The notes: generated from the sequence alone by a model not told the origin. Positions 51,420-61,441 are shown, counted from the first letter of the stretch. The stretch is 64,000 nt of DNA from Sulfurihydrogenibium sp. YO3AOP1 (GCF_000020325.1 NC_010730.1:62001-126000); one strand, 5' to 3'. Numbers and translations are program-made.

Positions 51420-51515
51420 CATTTAACATAGAACATTCTGAGGCTTTAGTCCGAAGGATCTCCTTTTAAATTCTATAAAAACCACTAATTTCTCACCCAA
51501 AGCATTCACTTTCTT

Positions 51516-52640
51516 TTAATAATTTAAAGCGTCTTGACTGTGAAATCTAAAACCTTCTTTTTTGTTTATATATTCGATATTTAAAACCATCATTATCATC
51601 AGGCTAAACATTATTAAAGCGGTTCCACCGTAGCTTAAAAACGGCAATGGAACGCCAACAACAGGTGCCATTCCTACATTCATCGCGATATTTATAAATG
51701 CTTGAAATCCGATGATTGAAGCAATTCCATAGCACAAAAACTTTCCAAATAATTCATTAGTCTTCATTCCAATGTAAAAAATTCTTAAACTTAAAATAAA
51801 GTAGACTGTTAAAATTAAAAATGAAACTACAAAGCCCCATTCTTCTCCAATAGTTGCGTAGATAAAGTCTGTATGCTGTTCTGGTAAGAAGTAATATTTA
51901 GACTGGGAGCCTTGAAGGTATCCTTTTCCGGTTAGCATTCCAGAACCAATTGCAATTTTAGACTGAATAATATGATAGGCTGTTCCTTTTGGGTCGCTTT
52001 CCGGATTTAAAAAAGCTATAATTCTATTTTTTTGATAATCTTTTAAGTGTGTCCATATAAAAGGACTTAAAATTATTCCTGTCAACACAAATCCAATTAT
52101 ATATTTAATGTTAAACTTTGCTAAAAATACCATAACCAAAACTGGCAAAACAACAAGAATTGCGCTTCCAAGGTCTGGTTGAGAATAAATTAGTATGAAG
52201 GGGATAGCCGATAATCCCATTATTTTTAGAAAGTCTTTAAAAGATAGAGGAAGTTTTGTGTTAGATATAAAATACGCTGAAAAGATGATCATTGAAAATT
52301 TTGCTACTTCTGACGGTTGAAGTTGGAAAAAGCCTAAATTTATCCATCTTTTAGCTCCAAGAATAGAAACACCAAAAAATTTGACAAAGATAAGAAGAAT
52401 AACGCTTACTAAGTATAAATAAAAAGATATATATCCAAACTTCCTGTATTCTATCAAAAAAGGCAAAAAAGTAATTATAAAGAAAGCAATAGAAACGAAG
52501 ACAATTTGCTTTATGTATAAATTTGAATACTCATGATAAGATGCACTATAAATGTTAATTACACTCCAAATCAGTAAAAAAGCTGTAAGTAAATAAACAA
52601 TTAGGTCTGTTTGCTTAATTTTTTTGAATAAATTAAACAT
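51516..52640 (-). CDS. rodA: Rod-shape determining protein RodA (SEDS glycosyltransferase)
   Basis: 374 aa with about ten TM segments. Polymerises lipid II for side-wall growth. Signatures: FGAKRWINLGFFQLQPSE-type loop (here SILGAKRWINLG), QPDLGSAILVV, GSGMLTGKGYLQGSQSKYYFLPEQHTDFIYATIGEEWG, and NVGMAPVVGVPLPFLSYGG. It follows the PBP2 gene with overlapping ends. Confidence 0.95.
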   Translation of the reverse strand: MFNLFKKIKQTDLIVYLLTAFLLIWSVINIYSASYHEYSNLYIKQIVFVSIAFFIITFLPFLIEYRKFGYISFYLYLVSVILLIFVKFFGVSILGAKRWINLGFFQLQPSEVAKFSMIIFSAYFISNTKLPLSFKDFLKIMGLSAIPFILIYSQPDLGSAILVVLPVLVMVFLAKFNIKYIIGFVLTGIILSPFIWTHLKDYQKNRIIAFLNPESDPKGTAYHIIQSKIAIGSGMLTGKGYLQGSQSKYYFLPEQHTDFIYATIGEEWGFVVSFLILTVYFILSLRIFYIGMKTNELFGKFLCYGIASIIGFQAFINIAMNVGMAPVVGVPLPFLSYGGTALIMFSLMIMMVLNIEYINKKEGFRFHSQDALNY

Positions 52641-54439
52641 TACTCAGTCTCGATGATTTTTTCTTTAAAAATTCTTTTTAATATGTATGCCATTAACGGA
52701 GCAGCCACTTTTCCACCACTTTCACCGTGTTCAATAAATACCACGCCGGCTATTTTAGGTTTATTATATGGTGCATAATCTATAAACCAAGCATGGTCTC
52801 TAAAATCCCACGCATGATGACGTTTTTTTCTTGTATCATAAGAATACACTTGCGCTGTTCCTGTTTTTCCGGCATTTAGTACAGGAACCCTTTTCAATGC
52901 TTTTGCTGTTCCGCTTGGTCCATAAACAACAAGATACATGCCATATCTTACCGCATCTAAATTCCGTTTTTTTATGTCTATTTTTCTTATTACTTCTGGA
53001 TTTGTATGAACTAATCTTTGAGATTTGTTGTCAAAGTAAGCCTTCAATATATGTGGTTTTAATACATATCCACCATTTGCAATTGGCACAACTATCTTTG
53101 TTGCATCAAAAGGTGTTATTGTAATATATCCTTGTCCGATGCTGAGGTTTACTGTATCTCCGTGAAACCAGTTTTGCTTTAAAACTTTTCTCTTCCATTC
53201 TTTGCTTGGAATTGTTGCAACTTTAACCTCTAAGTCCGGGTTCAATTTTTCTCCTAATCCAAATAGCTTTGAATATTTTACAATATTCTCTACCCCAAGC
53301 TTTAACCCAACTTGATAGAAAAAGGTATCGCAGGATGTTTCCAAAGCTTCAGATACATTTATGAATCCACAACCTCTTTTATTCCAGTTTCTATAAACCC
53401 ATTTTCCTATTCTAAACTCAGAACCACTGCTTATCCTTGCCTCAGGAGCTATCACACCTTCTTCCAATGCAGCTATACTGACCAAAGGTTTATAGATAGA
53501 CCCGGGCGGATATTTCCCTAAGAATACTTTATTCATTAAAGGCTTATACTTGTTCTCCGTTAATTCTTTCCATTCTTCTTGAGAAAAACCTTCATAAAAT
53601 TTTTGTAAGCTATAGGTTGGATAGCTTAATAAAGCTAAGATTTCGTAAGTGCTTGGGTCTACTAAGACAACAGCCCCTGATGGATGTTTTGAAGAGCTAA
53701 AAGCTTCGAAGGTTATTTTTTGTATTCTTATATCTATTGATAAATAAATATCATTGCCTTTTCTTGGGTCTTTTTCCCATAAAACTTTTTTCTGTCTACC
53801 AAATGCATCTACTAATACTGCCTTTTGTCCAGATTCACCTCTTAACAATGAGTCGTAAATTTTTTCTACTCCCGCTTTTCCCACAAGAATGTTTGGAGAA
53901 AGATTAGGATTTTCTTTTAGCTCTTTCTCTGAAGGATATCCAACGTATCCAATTATATGTGCAAGATAATTTGCTTCTTCTGTGTAAACTCTCTTTGGAA
54001 CAACTTCAAGATAGAATCCATTAAATAGATAGTTATAATTATAAAAGTTTTCTATATCCTTCTGAGTTAAATCTTTTTTTATAATAACGCTGGGATATAA
54101 GTTTTTTTCAATGATATTTAATGTTTTCTCGTCTAATTCAATGTTAAGATAATTTTTTAAATTTTCCTTTAGTTCTTGCACAGTGTAGTTTTTCTTAACT
54201 ATGTATGGGAATGCTATCAAGCTATAGGTTGGAACGTCATAAGCTAATAAGACTCCATTTCTATCGTAAATTTTACCTCTTGGTGGGTTTGAATAGAAAA
54301 TTTTTATGTAATTCCTGTCTGAAATTTCTCTGTAATATTCCCCCTTAATGATCTGAAGATAAAACAACCTTCCTACTAATGCAAAATAAAATACCGTTAG
54401 AACGAAAATTAGAAAAGTTAATCTATTAAACTTTATCAT
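52640..54439 (-). CDS. mrdA: Penicillin-binding protein 2
   Basis: 599 aa transpeptidase for cell elongation. One N-terminal TM, the pedestal domain with NPPRGKIYDRNGVLLAYD, then the active-site PGSIYKPLV (SxxK), SCDTFFYQVG (SxD variant) and KTGTAQ motifs. The 3' end abuts rodA and the 5' end overlaps mreD by 14 bp. Confidence 0.95.
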   Translation of the reverse strand: MIKFNRLTFLIFVLTVFYFALVGRLFYLQIIKGEYYREISDRNYIKIFYSNPPRGKIYDRNGVLLAYDVPTYSLIAFPYIVKKNYTVQELKENLKNYLNIELDEKTLNIIEKNLYPSVIIKKDLTQKDIENFYNYNYLFNGFYLEVVPKRVYTEEANYLAHIIGYVGYPSEKELKENPNLSPNILVGKAGVEKIYDSLLRGESGQKAVLVDAFGRQKKVLWEKDPRKGNDIYLSIDIRIQKITFEAFSSSKHPSGAVVLVDPSTYEILALLSYPTYSLQKFYEGFSQEEWKELTENKYKPLMNKVFLGKYPPGSIYKPLVSIAALEEGVIAPEARISSGSEFRIGKWVYRNWNKRGCGFINVSEALETSCDTFFYQVGLKLGVENIVKYSKLFGLGEKLNPDLEVKVATIPSKEWKRKVLKQNWFHGDTVNLSIGQGYITITPFDATKIVVPIANGGYVLKPHILKAYFDNKSQRLVHTNPEVIRKIDIKKRNLDAVRYGMYLVVYGPSGTAKALKRVPVLNAGKTGTAQVYSYDTRKKRHHAWDFRDHAWFIDYAPYNKPKIAGVVFIEHGESGGKVAAPLMAYILKRIFKEKIIETE

Positions 54440-54911
54440 ATCTTATTTCTAAAATTTCTTTTAAATAGTAAAGAAGATATATCAAAACTATATTACTGAG
54501 CCAATAGAAGATTATAAGATTTATATCTAAAATAAAAAATTTTGATGTCATAAATCCATATAATTCCTTTATCAATATTATAAAAAAACTAATGCCTGTT
54601 ATTATCAAAACTTTCATAAATATGTTTGATATTAAAAACTTTTCTTTTAACCGAAAGATTGTAAATGCTACAGATAAATAAATTAAAACATTTATAAAAC
54701 TTTTAAATGGCATCAATAAATCCAAAAGTAAGCTACCGATTAAAGTTGTAATTAAAGCTATATCTTCTTTATTGTAGATAGATAGCCAAAAAATATAAAC
54801 TAAAAATAAATCTGGAGTAATATATAAATTAAGCATGTTTTTAAAAATTAGAGAAGATTCTATTGCAACAATTATAAAAGCTATCAAAATATATTTTAAA
54901 TAATAAATCAT
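54426..54911 (-). CDS. mreD: Rod-shape determining protein MreD
   Basis: 161 aa with five to six hydrophobic segments, no long soluble region. Weak sequence similarity is normal for MreD; position between mreC (4-bp overlap) and mrdA makes the call. The fifth visible helix is near IILIKELYGFM. Confidence 0.85.
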   Translation of the reverse strand: MIYYLKYILIAFIIVAIESSLIFKNMLNLYITPDLFLVYIFWLSIYNKEDIALITTLIGSLLLDLLMPFKSFINVLIYLSVAFTIFRLKEKFLISNIFMKVLIITGISFFIILIKELYGFMTSKFFILDINLIIFYWLSNIVLIYLLYYLKEILEIRYDKV

Positions 54912-55693
54912 CTTTTGACTACCAGCACAATATCTAAATTGTATGGATAATAGAATGTTTCAACTTCTACTTCTCTAAAAAACTCTCCTTCCTTAGGAGA
55001 TATTTTTCTTATAATACCAATTGGAACTCCTTCTGCAGCTTCTGAATTAATTACTGTTGTTTCTACAATATCCCCAATTCTTATATCTTGCTCTGGACGG
55101 ACATATTTCAAAATTCCTTTGTTTTTTTCTAAACCTTGGAAAAAGCTAATTTCTTGTGTTTTCCTCGTTCTTACAGTTATTTTAAAGTTTTCATCTGAAA
55201 CAGTTAAAACCTCTGAAGAAAAATCTCCAACATTTTTAACTACTCCTATCAAAAATCCATCTTTTAAAACTAAATCACCTATTTTTATTCCGTTTTTTCT
55301 GCCTTTATCTATGAAGAAAAAATCAGACCAGTTGTCTGAAGATATTCCTATAACTTTTGCAATTTCATAATTTTGAATTTGATACTTTTTTATAAAATCT
55401 AAAATTGGATAAATTTTCTCTATTTCTGAAATTTGATTTTTATATTTTAATATTTCTGCTTTTAGTTTTTGATTTTCTTCTTCAAGATTCTTTAATTTAT
55501 GATATGTAAAGTCTTTTTCATAGAAAAAGTGATATATGTAAGACAATGTATTATTGATAAGAGAAATTCCTTTTTGAACAGGATAAACAATATCTAAACT
55601 TTTAGATTTAAAGAAATTTGATGATAGAATGAAGAAGAATGTTGCGAGAGAAATGATTATTAATAATAACTTTTTATTAACAATCCTTTTCAA
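54908..55693 (-). CDS. mreC: Rod-shape determining protein MreC
   Basis: 261 aa. An N-terminal TM (LLLIIISLATFFFIL), a coiled coil (about 60-95) and a periplasmic beta domain (AKVIGISSDNWSDFFFIDKGRKNGIKIGDLVL) as in MreC. Overlaps mreD by 4 bp and follows mreB after 12 bp. Confidence 0.92.
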   Translation of the reverse strand: MKRIVNKKLLLIIISLATFFFILSSNFFKSKSLDIVYPVQKGISLINNTLSYIYHFFYEKDFTYHKLKNLEEENQKLKAEILKYKNQISEIEKIYPILDFIKKYQIQNYEIAKVIGISSDNWSDFFFIDKGRKNGIKIGDLVLKDGFLIGVVKNVGDFSSEVLTVSDENFKITVRTRKTQEISFFQGLEKNKGILKYVRPEQDIRIGDIVETTVINSEAAEGVPIGIIRKISPKEGEFFREVEVETFYYPYNLDIVLVVKR

Positions 55694-55705
55694 GTTTTTT
55701 CCATC

Positions 55706-56743
55706 TTACTTCATCGATACTCTTCTTATAAGGTCTAAGTTCTGTAAAGCTTTTCCTATTCCGCGTGCTACCGCAGTAAGAGGGTCTTCACAGTATACAA
55801 CGGGAAGATTTGTTTCTTCCATCAATCTTTTATCGAGACCATATATTAAAGAACCACCACCTGCAAGGACTATTCCCCTTCCAACGATATCTGCAGCAAG
55901 TTCGGGTGGAGTTTTTTCTAACGTTGATTTAACCGCATTTACAATTTGAATAATAACATCTTCTAAAGCTTCTCTAATATCTTTTCCATAAATTATAACA
56001 CTTCTTGGCATTCCGGTCATATCTCTTCCACGTATTTCCATTTTTTTCTCGTCTCTGTCTGATGTTATCGCAGAGCCTAAGTTTATTTTTATATTTTCTG
56101 CCGTTTGCTCACCTATCAAAATATGGTAATTTCTTTTAAGATAGTTTATTATAGCTTCATTCATCTCATCACCGGCAACTCTAATAGAGCTTGAGATTAC
56201 TAAGCCGGATAAAGATATAACCGCTATTTCAGAAGTACCACCGCCAATATCTACAATCATATTGCCACCCGGCTGGTCTATAGGTAAACCAGCGCCGATC
56301 GCCGCCGCCATAGGTTCTGCAATTAAATAAACTTCTCTTGCTCCAGCTTGCTTTGCTGCATCTATAACTGCTCTTTTTTCAACCGTTGTAATTCCAGATG
56401 GAACGCCGACCACTACTCTTGGTCTTGGATTTGTTAACCTTGCCAATGGAAAATTTGTGTGAACTTTTTGTATGAAGTACTTTAACATTGCTTGTGTAGT
56501 ATCAAAGTCTGCAATGACTCCATCTTTTAATGGTCTAATAACTTGTATATGCTCTGGCGTTTTGCCTATCATCTCTTTTGCTTCTTTACCAACAGCTAAT
56601 ACTTTGTTAGTAGTTTTATCTATAGCGACAATAGAAGGTTCTGTTAAAACTATACCTTTACCTTTAACAAATATTAATGTATTTGCGGTACCTAAATCTA
56701 TTCCGATATCATTTGAAAAATATCCAAGCAATTTATCTAACAT
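55706..56743 (-). CDS. mreB: Actin-like cell-shape protein MreB
   Basis: 345 aa. DIGIDLGTANTLIFVKGKGIVLTEPSIVAI opens the actin fold. IVDIGGGTSEIAVISL is phosphate 2, and GIVLAGGGSLIYGLDKRL lies near the C-terminus. First gene of mreB-mreC-mreD-mrdA-rodA, the complete elongasome core. AGGAGAGG precedes the ATG. Confidence 0.97.
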   Translation of the reverse strand: MLDKLLGYFSNDIGIDLGTANTLIFVKGKGIVLTEPSIVAIDKTTNKVLAVGKEAKEMIGKTPEHIQVIRPLKDGVIADFDTTQAMLKYFIQKVHTNFPLARLTNPRPRVVVGVPSGITTVEKRAVIDAAKQAGAREVYLIAEPMAAAIGAGLPIDQPGGNMIVDIGGGTSEIAVISLSGLVISSSIRVAGDEMNEAIINYLKRNYHILIGEQTAENIKINLGSAITSDRDEKKMEIRGRDMTGMPRSVIIYGKDIREALEDVIIQIVNAVKSTLEKTPPELAADIVGRGIVLAGGGSLIYGLDKRLMEETNLPVVYCEDPLTAVARGIGKALQNLDLIRRVSMK

Positions 56744-56794
56744 TACCTCTCCTTTACATTCATTTTTAAGTTAATATAAATGACAATATTGCGA

Positions 56795-57080
56795 AGTGTT
56801 CTAAAATTCTCGTAAACTTACCTTTCCGTGTCATCCTGAGGCTGTAAGCCGAAGGATCTCCTCCTTTGATTTTTTAACTTGAAAAGAAAATTAGGAGATT
56901 CTTCGCCGGCTGCAGAATGACGATTTTGATTTTGCAAGCAGCCTCATATTGTACCTTAACCGTCATCCTGAGGTTGTATGACCAAAGTCTCCTTCTTTTG
57001 TTTTTTGGAGAAAAGAGATTCTTCGCTATCGCTCAGAATAACATTATAGAATTTTTGTCATCCTGAGGACTTTAGCTCAA
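56795..57080 (+). repeat. Dispersed palindromic repeat type I plus a second partial unit
   Basis: GTGTTCTAAAATTCTCGTAA, GTCATCCTGAGGCTGTAAGCC, GAAGGATCTCCTCC, centre, AGGAGATTCTTCGCCGGC, CAGAATGACGATTTTG and GCAAGCAGCCTC (to about 56945). Then comes a second, more decayed run of half-units (GTCATCCTGAGGTTG...; AGAGATTCTTCGCTATCG; GTCATCCTGAGGACTTTAGC). It fills the gap between mreB and thrS. Confidence 0.8.
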
Positions 57081-57117
57081 AGATTACCTATTCAATTTTA
57101 CAAAATTTACTCTATTC

Positions 57118-59049
57118 TCAAAGTACATGTTTATTAGAAATTATTTCTTTAATTTTCGACACAAACTCATCGATGCTTAAAGTTTGGCTTCCCTGTTTGC
57201 CTTTTTCTCTTACTGCAACCGTGCCTGTTTCAGCTTCTTTATCACCAACTACAAGCATAAACGGTATTTTCTGAAGCTCAGCATCTCTAATTTTTTTATT
57301 CATTCTTTCATTTCTATCATCCAATTCTACTCTGATATCATTTTCTAATAATTTTTGTTTTACAGTTTCTGCATATTCTAAGTGCTTATCAGCAATTGGT
57401 ATAATCTTAACTTGAACTGGAGATAACCATACTGGTAAAAATCCTGCGTAATGCTCAAGTAATACACCAATAAACCTTTCTATAGAGCCAAATATTGCTC
57501 TATGAATCATGTACGGTCTGTGTTTTTGATTGTCTTCACCTATGTAGTACATATCAAATCTCTCCGGAAGATTAAAATCAAACTGAATAGTTGAACATTG
57601 CCACAATCTGCCGATAGCATCTTTTATTTTAACATCTATTTTTGGTCCGTAAAATGCTCCACCGCCATCATCTATTTTATAGTCCAATCCTGTACTTTCT
57701 ATTGCTTTTCTTAGTGAGTTTTCTGCGACCTCCCACATTTTGTCATCGCCAACGTACTTCTCCGGTTTTGTTGATAGATATACTTCAAACTCATCAAATC
57801 CATAAGATTTAAGGGTATTTAGCGCCAAGTTTAAGACTTCTCTTATTTCATCTTCAACTTGGTCTTCTCTGCATATGATGTGTGCATCATCTTGAGTAAA
57901 TCCTCTAACTCTCATTAGTCCATGTAAAGCTCCACTTCTTTCGTATCTGTAAACTGTTCCAAGTTCTGCAAGTCTGATTGGAAACTCTTTGTAGCTTCTT
58001 TGTTTTGATTTATAAATCTCGACATGGAAAGGACAGTTCATAGGTTTTACATAGTATCCTTCTTCTTCTATTTGCATTCTTGGATACATGTTTTCCTGGT
58101 AGAAAGATAGATGCCCGCTTGTTTGCCATAGCTGTTCTTTTCCAACATGAGGAGTGTAAACTAGTTGATAACCTCTTTTTAGATGCTCTTTTTTCCAAGC
58201 ATCCTCTATTTCTTTTCTGATAATTGCACCCTTAGGTAGCCAAATAGCAAGACCGCCGCCGATCTCTTCATCTATTAAAAACAGCTCAAGGTCTTTTCCG
58301 ATCTTTCTGTGGTCTCTTTTTTTAGCCTCTTCAAGCATATTTAAGTAATCTTTAAGCTCTTTTTCGCTCCAAAATGCAACGCCGTATATTCTTTGAAGCA
58401 TTGGGTTTGTTTCTTTTCCTCTCCAATATGCTCCTGAGACAGATATCAGTTTAAATGCTCCTGCTTTATCGGTTGAAGGAAGGTGTGGACCTCTGCATAA
58501 ATCTACGAAGTCGCCCTGTTTGTATAATGAAATTGGCTCTCCTTCCGGTATGTTATGCTTTATTATATCTATCTTATAAATTTCCTTTTTATTTTCAAAA
58601 AATTTAATAGCTTCTTCTCTTGGAAGCTCAAATCTTTCTATCTGATATCCTTTTTTAATGATTTCTTTCATTTTTTCTTCAATTTGTGGAAGGTCTTCAT
58701 CTGTAAGGCTTTTTCCTTCTATTTCAACATCATAATAAAATCCATGCTCCGTTGTTGGACCTATACCTAAATGAACATTCTCATCTCCGTAAATCTCTTT
58801 TAAAGCCTGTGCCATGATGTGGGCTAAGGAGTGTCTAAGTATTTCAAGGCTCTCTTTATCTTCTTTTTTTAGAAATTTTAGATTTCCGCTTTGATTGATT
58901 GGTGTGTGTATATCAATGATTTCACCGTTTAGTTTTCCACCAACAACATCTTTAAATTTTCCATTAAGATTTTTTAAAATATCTTTTAATGTAATTCCTT
59001 CGTTGAAAGTAAATTTTTGATTCAAGTCTTCTATAAATATTTCAATCAT
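57118..59049 (-). CDS. thrS: Threonyl-tRNA synthetase
   Basis: 643 aa. TGS domain (1-65), editing domain with HSLAHIMAQALKEIYG and DLCRGPHLPST, class II core (GALHGLMRVRGFTQDDAHI motif 2; motif 3 HRAIFGSIERF), and anticodon domain (VKIIPIADKHLEYA). Zinc ligands include Cys in MNCPFHVEIYK. It overlaps the YbbR-like gene by 4 bp. Confidence 0.96.
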   Translation of the reverse strand: MIEIFIEDLNQKFTFNEGITLKDILKNLNGKFKDVVGGKLNGEIIDIHTPINQSGNLKFLKKEDKESLEILRHSLAHIMAQALKEIYGDENVHLGIGPTTEHGFYYDVEIEGKSLTDEDLPQIEEKMKEIIKKGYQIERFELPREEAIKFFENKKEIYKIDIIKHNIPEGEPISLYKQGDFVDLCRGPHLPSTDKAGAFKLISVSGAYWRGKETNPMLQRIYGVAFWSEKELKDYLNMLEEAKKRDHRKIGKDLELFLIDEEIGGGLAIWLPKGAIIRKEIEDAWKKEHLKRGYQLVYTPHVGKEQLWQTSGHLSFYQENMYPRMQIEEEGYYVKPMNCPFHVEIYKSKQRSYKEFPIRLAELGTVYRYERSGALHGLMRVRGFTQDDAHIICREDQVEDEIREVLNLALNTLKSYGFDEFEVYLSTKPEKYVGDDKMWEVAENSLRKAIESTGLDYKIDDGGGAFYGPKIDVKIKDAIGRLWQCSTIQFDFNLPERFDMYYIGEDNQKHRPYMIHRAIFGSIERFIGVLLEHYAGFLPVWLSPVQVKIIPIADKHLEYAETVKQKLLENDIRVELDDRNERMNKKIRDAELQKIPFMLVVGDKEAETGTVAVREKGKQGSQTLSIDEFVSKIKEIISNKHVL

Positions 59050-59471
59050 TTAATCTCCTCTTCAGGTTGATTTTGGTTAATTTTTCGTGCATATATTATA
59101 ACATTTTCAGGTCTTATCGAAACTACTTTAATTTTTTCAGATGGTAGCAACACTTGTACAGGCAAAACATTTTTTCCTTCTTTCAACCTCTTACCATCGA
59201 CATAAATCGAAACGTTTGTTAATTCTGATTGGTTTAATACATTTTTCCTTCCTTCTAATGCAATGCTTACCTTTTCAGGTTTAACACTTTTTACTTCAAT
59301 ATCTGGTGGTATATTTATTACGTCTATATATCCGTGAATTTGGTATTTTGCATTTGAGTATGACGAAATATTTAGCCACATTAATAGTGCTACAAAAAAA
59401 GATAGTATTTTCAAATATAAATTGTTAAATAATGCTAACTTTAGCTTTTTTATGGTTTTATTTATCTTCAT
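59046..59471 (-). CDS. YbbR-domain protein (CdaR-like, one domain)
   Basis: 141 aa. One TM near residues 15-35 (LKILSFFVALLMWLNIS), then a single YbbR repeat (IDVINIPPDIEVKSVKPEKVSIALEGRKNVLNQ). Typical CdaR proteins have three or four repeats, so this is a short form. It overlaps cdaA by 14 bp, the usual partner gene order, and probably modulates the cyclase. Confidence 0.83.
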   Translation of the reverse strand: MKINKTIKKLKLALFNNLYLKILSFFVALLMWLNISSYSNAKYQIHGYIDVINIPPDIEVKSVKPEKVSIALEGRKNVLNQSELTNVSIYVDGKRLKEGKNVLPVQVLLPSEKIKVVSIRPENVIIYARKINQNQPEEEIK

Positions 59472-60285
59472 ATTTTGCCTTTTTAAGTTTTTTTCTTAGC
59501 ATTTCAAAGGTTGAAGGTTTTTCTATCTCTAATAGTTTGTATAACTTTTTTCTTAGCATTAATACATCCAAATTTCTATGGAGTTTTCCATCAACTGCTA
59601 AAGATATTTCACCTCTTTCTTCTGATACTACGACTGCAATAGCATCTGTCTCTTCGGTTATTCCTAATGCTGCTCTATGTCTTGTACCAACGTTTTCTGG
59701 TATATCTGTAGATACGGTTAAAGGTAAAAATGCCCTTGCAAATGCTATTTTCTTTTCTTTAATTATCACCGCTCCATCATGTAAAGGTGTCTGTGGCGTG
59801 AATATGGTTATAAGTATTTCTGGTGTAATTTCTGCATCTATTCTAACGAATCCTTCAATATAATTTGTCAAATCAACCGTCCTTTCAAATACGATCAAAC
59901 TTCCTATTTTTCTATCTGACATAAATAAGCATGCCCTAATTACATCATCAACAACTTTTTTATTCGATGGTGATAAAAATTTGAATATTCCTTTTTCTCC
60001 AAGCTTAGCCAATCCTCTTCTTAACTCTGGTTGGAATAAAACCACGATAATAAATATTCCGATACTCCATAGATTTTCAAAAATCCACCCTAAGGTTTCA
60101 AATTGAAAGATTTTTGCTACAATCCAAAAAAGTAAAAGAATGAGTAAACCTATTAGTATTTGCCATCCTCTTGTTCCGGCCAAAAATTTAAGAAGATAGT
60201 AAATAATAACAGAAACTATAAGAATATCTAATACATCAGTAAATCTTATGTTTAAAAGCGTTTGTATAATTTCTGTTTCATTCAA
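59458..60285 (-). CDS. cdaA: Diadenylate cyclase CdaA
   Basis: 275 aa. Three TM helices at the N-terminus (about 15-85), then the DAC domain with the catalytic LHDGAVII (DGA at 170-172) and ENVGTRHRAALG (GTRHR, 200-204). Makes c-di-AMP from ATP. In an operon folP-cdaA-ybbR-thrS with overlapping ends. The usual third gene, glmM, is not adjacent. Confidence 0.93.
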   Translation of the reverse strand: MNETEIIQTLLNIRFTDVLDILIVSVIIYYLLKFLAGTRGWQILIGLLILLLFWIVAKIFQFETLGWIFENLWSIGIFIIVVLFQPELRRGLAKLGEKGIFKFLSPSNKKVVDDVIRACLFMSDRKIGSLIVFERTVDLTNYIEGFVRIDAEITPEILITIFTPQTPLHDGAVIIKEKKIAFARAFLPLTVSTDIPENVGTRHRAALGITEETDAIAVVVSEERGEISLAVDGKLHRNLDVLMLRKKLYKLLEIEKPSTFEMLRKKLKKAKYEDK

Positions 60286-61348
60286 TCTTGTATCCTCTGA
60301 TTGTGTCTAATATGGTTAAAAATTCTGCTGTTTCTTTTACATCATGAACTCTTACGATATGTGCTCCTTTTAAAACTGCGTAGGCTGTTGCTCCAAGAGT
60401 TGCTGATAATCTTTCTTTCGGCAAAGTATCCGGTCTATTTAATAGATTTTTTAATATTATATTTAAGAATGATTTTCTTGATATGCCTATCAGAATTGGC
60501 AGTCCAAGAATTTTAAACTCATCTAATCTTTTTATAATTTCAACGTTATGCTCGACTTTTTTCCCAAATCCTATTCCTGGGTCTATGATAAACCTGTCTG
60601 GTTTAATTCCTCTTGAAATTCCAAAGCTAATTTGATTTTTAAAAAATTCTATAATTTCATAAACAACATCATCATAGTAAATCTCCTGTGTTTGCCATGT
60701 TTGCGGCGTTCCTTTTATGTGATTCATAACGATATGACAGTCGTGCTTAGTTACTACGTCAGCCATTTTATCATCAAAAGTCATTCCGCTTATGTCGTTG
60801 ATTATATCAGCTCCTTCGCTTACTGCAATGTCAGCAACAGTTGATTTATATGTATCAACTGATAACAAAAATCTATCTCCGAGATTTTTTCTGATTGCTT
60901 GGATTACTGGAATAACCCTCTCTATCTCTTCATCTGTAGAAATTGGCATAGCTCCCGGTCTTGTAGACTCACCTCCTACATCTATAATATCTGCTCCATT
61001 TTCAAGCATAAATTCTACTTTTTTAAGGATTTTGTTAATATCTTTATAATCCTCACTACCATTTGAAAATGAGTCAGGAGTAACGTTGATTATGCCCATT
61101 ATGGCGGTTTTAACTCCAAGATTTAAAAACTTTCCATGATAATTTAGTTTAAAATGCTCTTTTTTAAGATTTATCCACTGCTGAGTAAGTTCTTTAGCTT
61201 CTTCTTGCCTTTTATTTGCTATAAGATTTTGAATTAACTCTTTAAATTGTTCTTCAGTCTCAATAATGGCTGGCTTTAAATATGGGTCTTTAAATTCAAT
61301 TTTAAAAAATTTTTTATCTATAGGCTTGATTACAGGAAAACTCTTCAT
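60278..61348 (-). CDS. folP: Dihydropteroate synthase
   Basis: 356 aa. TIM-barrel enzyme of folate synthesis. Core motifs: IMGIINVTPDSFSNG, DIIDVGGESTRPGA, FLLSVDTYKS, INDISGM, MNHIKGTPQTWQ, FIIDPGIGFGK and GISRKSFL. An extra N-terminal stretch of about 80 residues precedes the barrel and is not part of the standard fold. Overlaps cdaA by 8 bp. Confidence 0.93.
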   Translation of the reverse strand: MKSFPVIKPIDKKFFKIEFKDPYLKPAIIETEEQFKELIQNLIANKRQEEAKELTQQWINLKKEHFKLNYHGKFLNLGVKTAIMGIINVTPDSFSNGSEDYKDINKILKKVEFMLENGADIIDVGGESTRPGAMPISTDEEIERVIPVIQAIRKNLGDRFLLSVDTYKSTVADIAVSEGADIINDISGMTFDDKMADVVTKHDCHIVMNHIKGTPQTWQTQEIYYDDVVYEIIEFFKNQISFGISRGIKPDRFIIDPGIGFGKKVEHNVEIIKRLDEFKILGLPILIGISRKSFLNIILKNLLNRPDTLPKERLSATLGATAYAVLKGAHIVRVHDVKETAEFLTILDTIRGYKIE

Positions 61349-61441
61349 TGATGCTCCTTTTTTGTGAAAAATTGGGATATTATTATAGCATTCAGAGGCT
61401 TGGATGAAGAGGTATTTCTAAAGATTGTATTAGTACAGGAA

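Larger units (their letters stand above)
50167..51436 (+). mobile_element. IS110-family element, copy C (about 1.27 kb, no nested IS)
   Basis: CAT at both junctions (50167-50169 and 51434-51436). Left end TGTATATTAAATATAC, right end TTGACATTTAACATAGAACAT. Flanks rejoin to TTTGAATGTCAT|TCTGAGGCTTTAG, a type II repeat. The element has the full-length bridge-RNA region and a transposase frame broken by one stop codon. It serves as the reference for copies A and B. Confidence 0.9.
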
